From the NCBI RefSeq assembly GCF_030317105.1, contig NZ_JASZYG010000027.1, forward strand, positions 1 to 61,735: DNA of 61,735 nucleotides. Reading direction: 5' to 3'. This DNA comes from Variovorax brevis. GTDB taxonomy: Bacteria; Pseudomonadota; Gammaproteobacteria; Burkholderiales; Burkholderiaceae_C. Positions 42,311 through 50,503 of the stretch are shown here, in pieces; within the stretch, counting starts at the first letter, position 1; every line of letters starts with the position of its first letter. A program made the translations under genes and the position numbers. The notes below the pieces were generated by a model. It was not told the origin of the DNA. It worked only from the letters and a program-made list of their open reading frames with translations, and ran no database searches.

Positions 42311-43303
42311 ATGAAATTCGCAACCTTCACCCGCCGTCAGTGCCTGGCGATCGCCACGGCTTCGCTGGCCATCGTTGCGGTTGCCCCGGCGGTCGCGCAG
42401 GAGTGGCCCGCGCGGCCGATCAAGCTGATCGTGCCTTTCCCGCCGGGCGGCCCGACCGACACGGCCTCGCGCGTGGTCGGCCAGAAGCTGGCCGAGCGCC
42501 TCAAGCAGCCCGTGGTGGTCGAGAACCGCGCCGGCGCTTCCGGCACCATTGCCGCGCAATTCGTGGCCAAGAGCGCGCCCGACGGCTACACCTTCATGAT
42601 GCTCGCCACGCCCACGCTGCTCGCGCCGCACCTTTACAAGTCGGCCGGCTACGACGTGTCCAGGGACTTCGCGCCCGTTGCCAGCGTGTACGACCTGCCC
42701 ATCGTCGTGGTGGTCAATCCCGCAGTCCTGCCCGATGTGAAGACCTTGCCCGACCTGATCGCCAAGGCCAAGGCCGAAAAAGGCAAGCTCAACTACACCA
42801 GCTCCGGCCCTGGCAGCTTCGGTCACCTGACGATGGAAATGCTCAAGGACCTGGGTGGCTTCGACATGCAGCACATCGCCTACAAGGGCGGCACGCCCGC
42901 CGTGACCGACCTGCTCGGCGGCCAGGTGCCGGTGATGTACGCCGACCTGGTGGCGGCCTTGCCGCACATCCAGGCCGGCAAGCTTCGCGCCATCGCCGTC
43001 GGCTCGCCGCAGCGCATCGAGCAGCTGCCGGATGTGAAGACGATTGCGGAGCAGGGCTTCAAGGGCTTCGACGCGGTGTCCTGGGGCGGTCTGCTGGCGC
43101 CGGCCGGCACGCCCAAGCCGATCGTGGATCGCGTGAGCGCCGAGGTGAAGCAGATCCTGCTCGACAAGGACGTGCAGGCGCACCTGGTGAAGGCAGGGGC
43201 CGTGGCCGCCTACGGCGACCCGGCGCAGATGTCCTCGCGTATCCGCACCGATTTCGACAAATGGGGCAAGGTCATCCGCGACAAGAACGTGGCCGTCAAC
43301 TGA
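42311..43303 (+). CDS. Bug family periplasmic substrate-binding protein (TctC-like)
   Basis: Protein of 330 aa, start at ATG after CTGGAGACTTC. A signal peptide ends at about residue 29 (AVAPAVAQ), followed by the family opening EWPARPIKLIVPFPPGG and NRAGASGTIAAQFVA. Bug proteins bind small carboxylates in the periplasm. TctA/TctB membrane genes are absent here, as for most Burkholderiales Bug genes. As the last gene of the operon it probably binds the acid catabolised by the preceding enzymes. Confidence 0.92.
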   Translation: MKFATFTRRQCLAIATASLAIVAVAPAVAQEWPARPIKLIVPFPPGGPTDTASRVVGQKLAERLKQPVVVENRAGASGTIAAQFVAKSAPDGYTFMMLATPTLLAPHLYKSAGYDVSRDFAPVASVYDLPIVVVVNPAVLPDVKTLPDLIAKAKAEKGKLNYTSSGPGSFGHLTMEMLKDLGGFDMQHIAYKGGTPAVTDLLGGQVPVMYADLVAALPHIQAGKLRAIAVGSPQRIEQLPDVKTIAEQGFKGFDAVSWGGLLAPAGTPKPIVDRVSAEVKQILLDKDVQAHLVKAGAVAAYGDPAQMSSRIRTDFDKWGKVIRDKNVAVN

Positions 43304-43354
43304 ACAAGGGAGGGCCCGGCTTGCTTCGTCACGGTCTCGAGCGGGACCGGGCAT

Positions 43355-43939
43355 TCACTGCAGCGACAAGCTCACGTTTGTGATGGTCGCAGCCCCAGGC
43401 TCCTTCGACAGCCTGAAGCCAAGCCGGCGGGCGAGGGCGAGCATTCGCCTGTTGTCCGACATGGCGCTCCCCAACAGGTGCTTCACGCCGGACTCCCTGG
43501 CGAGATCGATCAAGGCCAGGATGAGACGCTTGCCGAGGCCTTCGCCCTGCCATTCATCGGCGACAACGACGGCAAAGTCGGCCTGGCCTTCCGGGCCGTC
43601 CAGCACGTAGCGCGCCACGCCCACTTGCCGTTCCCGGCCTTCGGAGACCACCGTGGCTACCAGAGCCCCTTCACGCGATCGATCGATCCGCGTCCAGCGT
43701 TGCAACTCTTCATCCGTCGGCTTTCTCGCAGACATCAGGCGCAGGTAGGAAGTCTGCGCTGAAAGCCCGTTGACGAATTCGCGCTCGCGTTCCAGATCGT
43801 CGGGCTCGATGAGGCGCACGCGCACCTGGCCCTCCCGGTTTTCGGGATCGGCCAGCCAGCTTTCGAGGGCTTGCGTGTCAAAGAGAGGATGGCTGACGAT
43901 GCCTGCTGCAGCCGTCACCGGGTTCATCAAGGCGTTCAT
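43355..43939 (-). CDS. GNAT family N-acetyltransferase
   Basis: Protein of 194 aa with AGGAGATCCTC before the ATG. The GNAT core is clear: VRLIEPDDLEREREFVNGLS, then VGVARYVLDG, and the acetyl-CoA pyrophosphate loop VVVADEWQGEGLGKRLILAL. LLGSAMSDNRRMLALARRLGF is the C-terminal half. It resembles the GNAT domains fused to or partnered with acyl-CoA synthetases, but is free-standing. The substrate is unknown. Confidence 0.88.
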   Translation of the reverse strand: MNALMNPVTAAAGIVSHPLFDTQALESWLADPENREGQVRVRLIEPDDLEREREFVNGLSAQTSYLRLMSARKPTDEELQRWTRIDRSREGALVATVVSEGRERQVGVARYVLDGPEGQADFAVVVADEWQGEGLGKRLILALIDLARESGVKHLLGSAMSDNRRMLALARRLGFRLSKEPGAATITNVSLSLQ

Positions 43940-43954
43940 GAGGATCTCCTGGAT

Positions 43955-44164
43955 TCAGGCAAGGCAGACGTTGGGCAGCGCGAACTCCCGACCCACCATC
44001 GCCTGCGCGTGCAGGTAGCTGGAGCGTCCGCGCTCGGACAGCGAATCGAGTTTTACGTGCCCTTCGGCATCGCAAGGGAACGCATACCCGCGACCTTCAT
44101 GAAAAAGCGACTGGAACCGGACCTCGAAACGGGCCGCGGACCCGGCATGGCTCAGATGGATCAT
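43955..44164 (-). CDS. Small conserved protein, 69 aa
   Basis: Starts MIHLSHAGSA after GAGGTAACCACC and contains FEVRFQSLFHEGRGYAFPCD and LDSLSERGRSSYLHA. I recognise this pattern from uncharacterised small proteins common in Burkholderiales, but no function is known to me. There is no signal peptide or membrane segment. It lies upstream of the GNAT gene and is divergent from the LysR gene at 44328, with an operator-like dyad between. Confidence 0.7.
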   Translation of the reverse strand: MIHLSHAGSAARFEVRFQSLFHEGRGYAFPCDAEGHVKLDSLSERGRSSYLHAQAMVGREFALPNVCLA

Positions 44165-44241
44165 GGTGGTTACCTCAAGGGGTTGGCATGGCTCCAATCT
44201 AGTGCCCGTCGCCCTCTTGAAAAAGACAAGCCGGATCAATG

Positions 44242-44266
44242 CGTTATTGCCATTGCCGGAACAATC
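44242..44266. promoter_or_regulatory. Degenerate copy of the TTATTGC-N7-GCAA dyad
   Basis: CGTTATTGC at 44242-44250 is identical to the left arm of the perfect dyad at 27129-27153. The right arm, GGAACAATC after a 7-nt spacer, matches 5 of 9 positions. It lies 62-86 nt upstream of the LysR start and 78-102 nt upstream of the divergent 69-aa gene, a normal place for LysR autoregulation. Confidence 0.4.
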
Positions 44267-44327
44267 GCCGCGCGCCTGCCGGCCACGGTCTATGATGGCC
44301 GCCCGTGTCAAAGCAGGGGCCGTCACC

Positions 44328-45239
44328 ATGGACCGCATCGCCGCAATGAACGCCTTCGTCCGGGTGGTCGAGGCGGGCACTTTCACGAAAGCCGCCGACA
44401 CGCTCGACGTTCCGAATGCCACGGTGACCCGGCTGATCCAGGGACTCGAGGAAGAGCTGAAGGTGCGACTGTTGCACCGCACGACGCGCTCCGTCACCGT
44501 CACCCCGGAGGGCGCGACCTACTACGAACGCGTGGTGCGTCTGCTGGCCGACCTTTCCGACATCGAATCGTCCACGCGCCTGTCCCGTGGCAAGCCCACG
44601 GGAAAGGTGCGCGTGGAAGCGCCCGCCGCCATTGGCACGATGATCATCGTGCCCAACCTGCCTGATTTCTATCGCGCATATCCTGACGTCGACCTGGAGC
44701 TCGGCGTGGGCAACCGGCGCACCGACGTCGTGGCCGAAGGCGTTGACTGCGTCATCCGGGCCGGCGAGGTCAACGAGCAGTCGATGGTGGCCCGAAAGAT
44801 CGGTGTCTTCCGCTTCATCACGTGCGCGACGCCTGCCTTCCTGAAGACGCATGGCACACCGGCAACGCCCGAAGCGCTTCGCGAGCTGCCGGTGGTGGGC
44901 CTGATGACCGCGCGCAGCAATCGAGCGCTGGCGTTCCGCTTCTTCGAAGGCAACTCGGAGATTGAACTCGCGCTCGAGCACAAGCTCATCGTGAACGAAA
45001 CCAACTCCTATGTCGCTGCCGGCCTGGCGAGCCTCGGCATCATCCAGGCGCCAAGCTACGCGGTTGGCCCCGCCTTCAAGGCCGGACAACTCGTGCCATT
45101 GCTCGAGGACTGGCGCACGCCGGAGGTCCCGGTGCACGTGCTGTATGCGCCCAACCGCTACCTCAGTGCCAAGGTTCGCGTCTTCATCGACTGGACCATC
45201 GCGCTTTTCGAACGTCATGAGGACCTGCGGCTCGGTTGA
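44328..45239 (+). CDS. LysR family transcriptional regulator
   Basis: Protein of 303 aa, start at MDRIAAMNAFVRVVEAGTFT. The winged helix has AADTLDVPNATVTRLIQGLE. The effector domain has VRVEAPAAIGTMIIVPNLP and DCVIRAGEVNEQSMVARKIG, as in the large CrgA/DmlR-like subgroup. It is the only LysR gene near a copy of the TTATTGC-N7-GCAA dyad, so it is a candidate regulator of the efflux operon at 22417-27035. That is inference. Confidence 0.92.
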   Translation: MDRIAAMNAFVRVVEAGTFTKAADTLDVPNATVTRLIQGLEEELKVRLLHRTTRSVTVTPEGATYYERVVRLLADLSDIESSTRLSRGKPTGKVRVEAPAAIGTMIIVPNLPDFYRAYPDVDLELGVGNRRTDVVAEGVDCVIRAGEVNEQSMVARKIGVFRFITCATPAFLKTHGTPATPEALRELPVVGLMTARSNRALAFRFFEGNSEIELALEHKLIVNETNSYVAAGLASLGIIQAPSYAVGPAFKAGQLVPLLEDWRTPEVPVHVLYAPNRYLSAKVRVFIDWTIALFERHEDLRLG

Positions 45240-45376
45240 CGTGCGGCTCGCGACGCGATCTCCGTGAAGCTTCGCTGCATGCTGTCGCTGAAATGGAGTT
45301 TTGCGAAATCCACGCTTTCTGACCCGGTCGTCCCTGACTACGCTGGCAGCTTCTGGCAAACGAAATTGGAGCAGCG

Positions 45377-46096
45377 ATGGTCAAGTTACTGGACGATGTA
45401 TTGGAGGCTCACGGCGGCCTGGCCCGCTGGAACCAGTTCAATGTCCTGAGCGCACGGATCGTCTCGGGTGGCGGCCTGTGGCCACTCAAGGGCCTGATCC
45501 AGGATCCCGCGCCCCGGCAGATGAAGGTGTCGCTTCATGAGGAGTTCGCCTCGGTCGCGCCTTTTGGCCAACCCAACTGGCGCACGAACTTCAGGCCCGA
45601 ACGCGTCGCGATCGAGACGATGGAGGGTGAGCTCGTCAAGGAGCGCCTGGACCCGCGCAATTCCTTTGCCGGCCACAGCATGAACACGCCCTGGGATCCG
45701 CTCCATCGCGCCTACTTCAACGGCTATGCGCTCTGGACCTATCTGACCACGCCGTTCTTCATGGCGATGCCGGGCTTCGAGGTCAGCGAGATCGACCCGA
45801 TCGAGGAGGGCGATGCGCGGTGGCGCGGCCTGCGCGTGAGATTTCCTGCGCGCTTCGCCAGCCATTGCGACGTGCAGGACTTCTACTTCGGTGACGACTT
45901 CCTCCTGCGGCGCCACGACTACGTGGTGGACGTTGCTGGCGGGTTCCCGGCGGCGCAGTACGTGGACGGCTTCACGGACATCCAGGGCTTCAGGATGCCC
46001 ACCCGCCGGCGTGCCTACGTTCGCGGCCCCGACTTGCGACCTGTGCGCGATTTGCTCATGGTCGCCATCGACTTGAGCAAGCTCGAATTCTCCTGA
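45377..46096 (+). CDS. Conserved hypothetical protein, 239 aa
   Basis: I do not recognise the family with certainty. The protein has no signal peptide or membrane helix and many aromatic residues: VLEAHGGLARWNQFNVLSAR, NTPWDPLHRAYFNGYALWTY and VVDVAGGFPAAQYVDGF. The alternation of strands and the HGGLARW opening recall LolA-fold-like cytoplasmic proteins, but this is weak. It follows the LysR gene by 137 nt and converges on an epoxide hydrolase gene. Confidence 0.75.
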   Translation: MVKLLDDVLEAHGGLARWNQFNVLSARIVSGGGLWPLKGLIQDPAPRQMKVSLHEEFASVAPFGQPNWRTNFRPERVAIETMEGELVKERLDPRNSFAGHSMNTPWDPLHRAYFNGYALWTYLTTPFFMAMPGFEVSEIDPIEEGDARWRGLRVRFPARFASHCDVQDFYFGDDFLLRRHDYVVDVAGGFPAAQYVDGFTDIQGFRMPTRRRAYVRGPDLRPVRDLLMVAIDLSKLEFS

Positions 46097-46099
46097 GAA

Positions 46100-46124
46100 G
46101 TGCGGCAGGAAGTCCTTGCCGCAC
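46100..46124. terminator. Strong hairpin between convergent genes
   Basis: GTGCGGCA at 46100-46107 pairs with TGCCGCAC at 46117-46124; GGA and TCC can extend the stem inward. It stands exactly between two convergent stop codons and can serve both directions. There is no long T run, so termination efficiency is uncertain. Confidence 0.5.
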
Positions 46125-46135
46125 GCCTGTCGGGT

Positions 46136-47452
46136 TCACGCCGTTTTGTCGCCTCTCCGCAGTGACCTGAAGCCCGCGCGAAGTTCGTCCACAAAGTATT
46201 GCGGCTGCTCCCACGCGGCGAAATGCCCACCCTTTGGCAACCGGTTGTAGTGAACCAGCCCGGGATAGGCCTGCTGCGTCCAGCTGCGCGGTGCCGCATA
46301 CAGCTCATCGGGAAACACACTGATCGCCACAGGAATGGCGACATGCTTCGGCGCGAAGAAATCCAGCTTGCTTTCCCAGTACAGCCGCGCGGATGAAACC
46401 CCTGTTTCGGTGAGCCAGTAGAGCGTGATGTTGTCGAGCACATCGTCGCGGGTCAGTCCCTCGGGCTGGCCGTCGAACACCCGCGCGATCAGCTCGTAGC
46501 TGCGGGCGTCGTGATCCAGCATCCAGGCCGCCAGCCCGATGGGCGAGTCCTCGATGGCATAGAGGGTCTGCGGACGATTCCCCATCTCCTGGGCGTAGGC
46601 CAGGCCGTGCTTGAAGAAGAAGTCGAGCTGGTCGAACGCATGCTGCTCGTCGGGTGCGAGCCCGGATGGCGCGGGGTGGCCAAGCGCAAGTGCCTGCCTG
46701 ACGTTGTCGGGCACCGTGGCCGGCATGTTGGTGTGTATGCCGATCAATCCCGGCGGTGTCAGCAGCGCCAGCTGTTCCGTCACTGCATTGCCCCAGTCGC
46801 CTCCCTGCGCGGCATAGCGCGTGTAGCCCAGCCGCTCCATCAGCACCGCCCAGGCGCGCGCGATTCGCACGGGATCCCAGCCAAGCTCCGTGGGCTTGCC
46901 CGAGAACCCGTGGCCGGGCAGGGAAGGAATGACCACGTCGAAGGCGTCCGACGCCTGGCCTCCGTGGGCCGTGGGGTTGGTCAATGGCTCGATGATCTTC
47001 AGCTGCTCGATGATGGAACCGGGCCAGCCATGCGTGACGATGAGCGGCAGCGCATCGGGGTGCCTGGAGCGGACGTGAATGAAGTGAATTTCCACGCCGT
47101 CGATCTCGGTGACGAACTGCGGCAGCGCGTTGAGCCTGGCCTCGATCTTTCGCCAGTTGTAGGTGGTCGACCAATGCTGCGCGAGCTTGCGCATCGTGGC
47201 GAGCTGCACGCCCTGCGACGCGTCGGCGACCAGTTCCTTGCCGGGCCAGCGCACGGCCGCGATGCGCCGGCGCAGGTCGTCCAGCTTCGCTTGCGGCACG
47301 CTGATTTTGAAAGGGCGAATGGCGCCGGGTGTCGATGCGGCCGGTTGTATGGCGGCAGAAGCGGCGGAGGCAGCAAACGCAAGCGGCGTGGTGGTCAGCG
47401 CGACCGCTGCCGCGCCGGCAAGCAGGTCGCGCCGTGTGAACGATGAATTCAT
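46136..47452 (-). CDS. Epoxide hydrolase (EHN domain), Tat-exported
   Basis: Protein of 438 aa, start at MNSSFTRRDLLAGAAAVAL, a Tat-type signal ending around AFAASA. The N-terminal epoxide-hydrolase domain (IRPFKISVPQAKLDDLRRRI) is followed by the alpha/beta core with THGWPGS. The nucleophile elbow is QGGDWGNAV (Asp) and the catalytic His is in GGHFAAWEQP. This is the microsomal-epoxide-hydrolase-like family. A clear paralogue lies at 50902-52221. The substrate is unknown. Confidence 0.9.
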   Translation of the reverse strand: MNSSFTRRDLLAGAAAVALTTTPLAFAASAASAAIQPAASTPGAIRPFKISVPQAKLDDLRRRIAAVRWPGKELVADASQGVQLATMRKLAQHWSTTYNWRKIEARLNALPQFVTEIDGVEIHFIHVRSRHPDALPLIVTHGWPGSIIEQLKIIEPLTNPTAHGGQASDAFDVVIPSLPGHGFSGKPTELGWDPVRIARAWAVLMERLGYTRYAAQGGDWGNAVTEQLALLTPPGLIGIHTNMPATVPDNVRQALALGHPAPSGLAPDEQHAFDQLDFFFKHGLAYAQEMGNRPQTLYAIEDSPIGLAAWMLDHDARSYELIARVFDGQPEGLTRDDVLDNITLYWLTETGVSSARLYWESKLDFFAPKHVAIPVAISVFPDELYAAPRSWTQQAYPGLVHYNRLPKGGHFAAWEQPQYFVDELRAGFRSLRRGDKTA

Positions 47453-47498
47453 GGGCAAATCCGTCGGATGAAGGGACAGTGGCAACGACCTGCCGGCA

Positions 47499-47927
47499 TC
47501 AGACCAGCAAGTACTGCACGTTCACGTTGCCGGCCATGGCCTTCGAATAGGGGCAGGTTTCCTGCGCCGCGTCGATCAGGGCCTGCGCCACATTGCGCGA
47601 GAGGCCGGGCAGGCTGACGTGCAGGCGCGCCTGCAAGCTGAAGCCGTCATCGCCCAGCACCAGATCCACCTCCGCGTCCACGGCCGTTTGTGCCGGGATG
47701 CCGACCTTCAGCTTGCCCGCTGCCAGGCCCATGGCACCCTGGAAGCAGGCGGACCAGCCTGCCGCGAGCAACTGCTCGGGATTGGTGCCGGTGGCGGACT
47801 TGCCGGGCACGCCGTGGGCGATGTCAAGGCGGCCGTCGTCGCTGCGCGAGACGCCGCCATCGCGGTTGCCTGCGGTGTGCACGCGGGCGGTATAGAGAAC
47901 TTTACGGGTCTGAATGGCTGTGGTCAT
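47499..47927 (-). CDS. ohr: Organic hydroperoxide resistance protein (Ohr/OsmC)
   Basis: Protein of 142 aa starting MTTAIQTRKVLYTARV, with AGGAGTGATC directly before the ATG. The two redox cysteines of Ohr are at canonical places: Cys61 in AAGWSACFQGA and Cys125 in ETCPYSKA. It reduces organic hydroperoxides with lipoyl thiols. It is downstream of the LuxR/MFS pair and upstream of an epoxide hydrolase gene on the same strand, which suggests an oxidative/electrophile stress group. No OhrR gene is next to it. Confidence 0.92.
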   Translation of the reverse strand: MTTAIQTRKVLYTARVHTAGNRDGGVSRSDDGRLDIAHGVPGKSATGTNPEQLLAAGWSACFQGAMGLAAGKLKVGIPAQTAVDAEVDLVLGDDGFSLQARLHVSLPGLSRNVAQALIDAAQETCPYSKAMAGNVNVQYLLV

Positions 47928-48081
47928 GATCACTCCTGAAAGAAGGTTTTTGAGGATGAAAGGTCAGCGCTGAATCGCATCCGACCTGACTTGAAGCTGG
48001 GGTCAGGCTCGCGTTCGGGTATCGGCGGGACGGATGGCCGGCCTCTCCGACCAAGGGAGGAGGCCGCAAGAAGGCTTTGCG

Positions 48082-48771
48082 CTAGAGCGCGGCTTGCGCC
48101 GCTTCAACGGACAAGGGCTTCGATGCGGGTGCGCGCTGATGCGTGTGGCAGGCGCTCTCCAGCAAGCCACGCGCGGCCGCGATGCGCGCGGCATCGGTGC
48201 GCGAACTCGCGCCCAGCTTTCTCATGATGGCGCTCATGTGCGACTTCACGGTGGCCAGTTCGATGCGCAAGCTTCGCGCAATCGCCTTGTTCGGCTGGCC
48301 GGTCACGACCAACTGAAGCACGTCGACCTCGCGCGTCGTCAACGCTTCGCGGGTGAGGCTGTCCGCCAGGCGTTGGGCCACCGCCGCACTGAAGAAACGC
48401 ACGCCGCGTGCGACGGATGCCACGGCGTCGATCAACTCGCTGAGCGGCCCGCCAACCAGCAGATAGCCCTGCACGCCAAGCTCGATGGCGCAGCGGATGT
48501 CCGCCTCGCGGTCGTTGGAGGTGAGCGCAAGGATCCTGGCCGCACCCCGCACACCCCAGGCCTTGCGCTCGTTCGTGTGGGTCAGGCGCAAGGCACCGGC
48601 GTAGTCGGAGACGACTGCATCCACGAGCGGACCGTCCGCGCCCAGGTTGTCCACGCCGTGGACGTAGACCTCGAACGTGCCGTTCTGGCTCAAGGCTGCC
48701 ACCAGGCCCGCGGACACGATGGGGTCCGGGTGTGCAATGAGGATGTTGGGACGCTCGCGCTGCTCAATCAC
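48082..48771 (-). CDS. LuxR-type response regulator
   Basis: Protein of 229 aa starting at GTG (GGAGACAGGC before it). The receiver-like domain has LIAHPDPIVSAGLVAAL and a candidate phosphorylation Asp56 in AVVSDYAG. The C-terminal NarL/LuxR domain is clear: LTTREVDVLQLVVTGQPNKA, then LRIELATVKSHMSAIMRKLG. Acidic pocket residues are reduced (HPD), so phosphorylation may be weak. No partner kinase is adjacent. Its start overlaps the tail of the damaged MFS gene by 8 nt. Confidence 0.85.
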   Translation of the reverse strand: MIEQRERPNILIAHPDPIVSAGLVAALSQNGTFEVYVHGVDNLGADGPLVDAVVSDYAGALRLTHTNERKAWGVRGAARILALTSNDREADIRCAIELGVQGYLLVGGPLSELIDAVASVARGVRFFSAAVAQRLADSLTREALTTREVDVLQLVVTGQPNKAIARSLRIELATVKSHMSAIMRKLGASSRTDAARIAAARGLLESACHTHQRAPASKPLSVEAAQAAL

Positions 48772-49621
48772 GCCTGTCTCCTTGGGTCAGGGATCGAGGC
48801 ATTGAAGTTCGCATCGAAGACTGCAACTGCCAGCGCGGTCCCGAACTGCGCAGAACCGGCCGAGTTCCATGGAACCCCCGCCGGTGCGAGCAACGCGCCG
48901 CAGTTCTTGGCACCAGAGACGGCAGGGCGCCGGCACTGCGCCGCAGCGTCTCCGGGAGATAGAGCGCTGCAGTCAATTGAAGCATGAAGATGATCAGGAG
49001 AATCTCGAACACAAGACGCGTCGGCGCCGGAGCGAACGGCAGCAACGCGCTGGCGCCCAACGCTCCCAATCCAAGGCCGACCATTGGTGCCACGCCACTG
49101 ATCAGTGCACTCCGTTGCGGGTGCAGGTCGACCAGTTCGGCACCCAGCGTGCCGCAGGCAATTCCGGTGGCGGCGTCCTGGAGAAGGCGCGCGGCAACGA
49201 GCCAGGCCACCGAGTCCGCACGCAAGAACAACATGACCGCGACGATTTCGAGTCCCAGTGCGGTCACCAGCATCGCGCGGCGCCCGCGAAAGGCGGACAG
49301 CGTGCCGAGAACGAGCAGTGCCGCGATCAGCGCCAGCGCATGGCTTGCAAACACCGACGTGAGCGTGAGTTCGGAGAAGCCCCACATCTTCCCGTACATC
49401 GCACGGAGCGGCGGTGGCACGCTCGAAGCGGCCAGGAAAGCCACGAGGATCGCGCCCTTGAGCCACAGTGCCTGCCTTGCCTCCAAGGTGGGGAACGCCT
49501 GGGCTTCGGCGCGTGCTTGCACCGCATGCAGTTGGAAGGCCCGCTCCGGCTGCGGCGCAGCTTCTGCGCCTGTGATCAGCGCATGAGCTGTGGTTGGCGG
49601 GCTCACTGTGCACGTGTTCAT
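48764..49621 (-). pseudogene. Truncated MFS transporter, probably degenerate
   Basis: The frame starts MNTCTVSPPT and gives about six transmembrane segments with MFS features (LSAFRGRRAMLVTALGLEI, RLLQDAATGIACGTLGAELV, PETLRRSAG). After about residue 238 it turns into an Arg/Ser-rich tail with no membrane segment. In the neighbouring frame the last 30 codons read GTALAVAVFDANF, like the last helix of an EmrB-type MFS protein. A deletion with frameshift therefore seems to have removed most of the C-terminal half. Full MFS proteins have 400 or more residues; this frame has 285. It overlaps the LuxR gene by 8 nt. Confidence 0.6.
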
Positions 49622-49972
49622 GTCGGACGCCTCGTTGCGGTGGGTTTCGCCAATGTAGAGCGCCGGTCGCATCTGATAAACGACGCTTGCCGCAACTTGT
49701 TATTGCTGAAAGCGCAACGCTCTACAGCCTTGAGTCCACGGGCAAGTCAGCTCACATCACGCTGAACGCAACGCGCACATTGCGGCATTCGTCAGCGGCG
49801 CAATTGTTCCAGTTTCGTCAAGACTCCTCTTCAATCCAGGGTGCTTGTTGCCACCACCTTCGTTCCCACGTGAACCTGACAGCGCAGCAATTCCGCTGTT
49901 CTGCGTGAATCGGCCAAGTGCACCACTGCCAGGGTCCGATTCGAATTTCAAGTCCACGGAAAGGAAAGTGAA
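49622..49972. other. Intergenic region, 351 nt
   Basis: No gene is visible. It contains the LysR-type dyad at 49698-49722 for the leftward MFS gene. A moderately AT-rich stretch around 49740-49820 may hold the promoter of the secreted protein gene at 49973, preceded by GGAAAGTGAA. Confidence 0.4.
49698..49722. promoter_or_regulatory. TTATTGC-N7-GCAA dyad upstream of the MFS gene
   Basis: TGTTATTGC (49698-49706), spacer 7, GCAACGCTC (49714-49722). GTTATTGC and GCAA match the perfect dyad at 27129-27153 exactly with the same spacing. It lies 77-101 nt upstream of the MFS start codon. Confidence 0.4.
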
Positions 49973-50356
49973 ATGAAGACCTCAAAGATGATCCTTGCAG
50001 GTGCCGCGCTTGCGGTTTTGAGCGTTGTTGGCGCACAAGCAGAAACCTACGACGGTGTGCTGACGATCCACTCTGTTCGAAGCCGCGCTGAAGTGAAGGC
50101 GGAGGCAGTGACTGCTGCGCACAGCGAAGACCCCTACGCGGAAGGCGCCCAGTCTCATGTTGCTGCGCTTCCCACCAACCCGGTGGCCCGCAACATCGTG
50201 CGCTCGGATGCCGTCGCCACGGCACATGGTCCCGATCGCTATGCCGACGGCTACGGCCAGGGCGTGACGCCTCCGACGGCCGGTTCGATCGATCGCAGCA
50301 CCGTGCGGGCAGAAGCGCGCTTCGCGGCCCACAACCTCAATCTGGAGGGCAAGTGA
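49973..50356 (+). CDS. Small secreted repeat protein, 127 aa (DUF4148-like)
   Basis: A signal peptide (residues 1 to about 23, ending VVGAQA) is followed by ETYDGVLTIHSVRSRAEVKA. Three imperfect repeats can be seen, each with R-x-x-V-[KR]-[AS]-[ED]-A and an Ala-His step: SRAEVKAEAVTAAHSEDPYA, RNIVRSDAVATAHGPDRYA and DRSTVRAEARFAAHNLN. The pattern resembles DUF4148-type periplasmic proteins of Burkholderiales; function unknown. It converges on a paralogue at 50504, with a shared terminator between. Confidence 0.82.
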   Translation: MKTSKMILAGAALAVLSVVGAQAETYDGVLTIHSVRSRAEVKAEAVTAAHSEDPYAEGAQSHVAALPTNPVARNIVRSDAVATAHGPDRYADGYGQGVTPPTAGSIDRSTVRAEARFAAHNLNLEGK

Positions 50357-50452
50357 ATTCGTGATCCGTTGGTGATCTGGCCGGGACTCGCTCCATCGGG
50401 CGACTTCCGTGCCTGCAGGAAGGCCAGCCGGATGCGCCGGCCCGTCAGAAAG

Positions 50453-50487
50453 AAAAAAGGCCAGGGCGCGAGCCGCTGGCCTTTTTT
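50453..50487. terminator. Bidirectional Rho-independent terminator
   Basis: AAAAAAGGCCAG (50453-50464) pairs with CTGGCCTTTTTT (50476-50487). The stem is GC-rich with an inner GGC/GCC, with A and T runs on either side. It works in both directions and stands between the two convergent small secreted-protein genes. Confidence 0.88.
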
Positions 50488-50503
50488 CATGGCTGGAACA
50501 AGC

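Noticed and set aside
40444..42330. 628-codon minus-strand open frame
   Set aside because: Antisense to the crotonase and CaiB genes of the Pim-like operon; His/Arg/Gln-rich mirror frame.
43955..44503. 182-codon version of the 69-aa protein
   Set aside because: The upstream 113 codons are antisense to the LysR gene; the family-like part starts at 44164 behind a good ribosome site.
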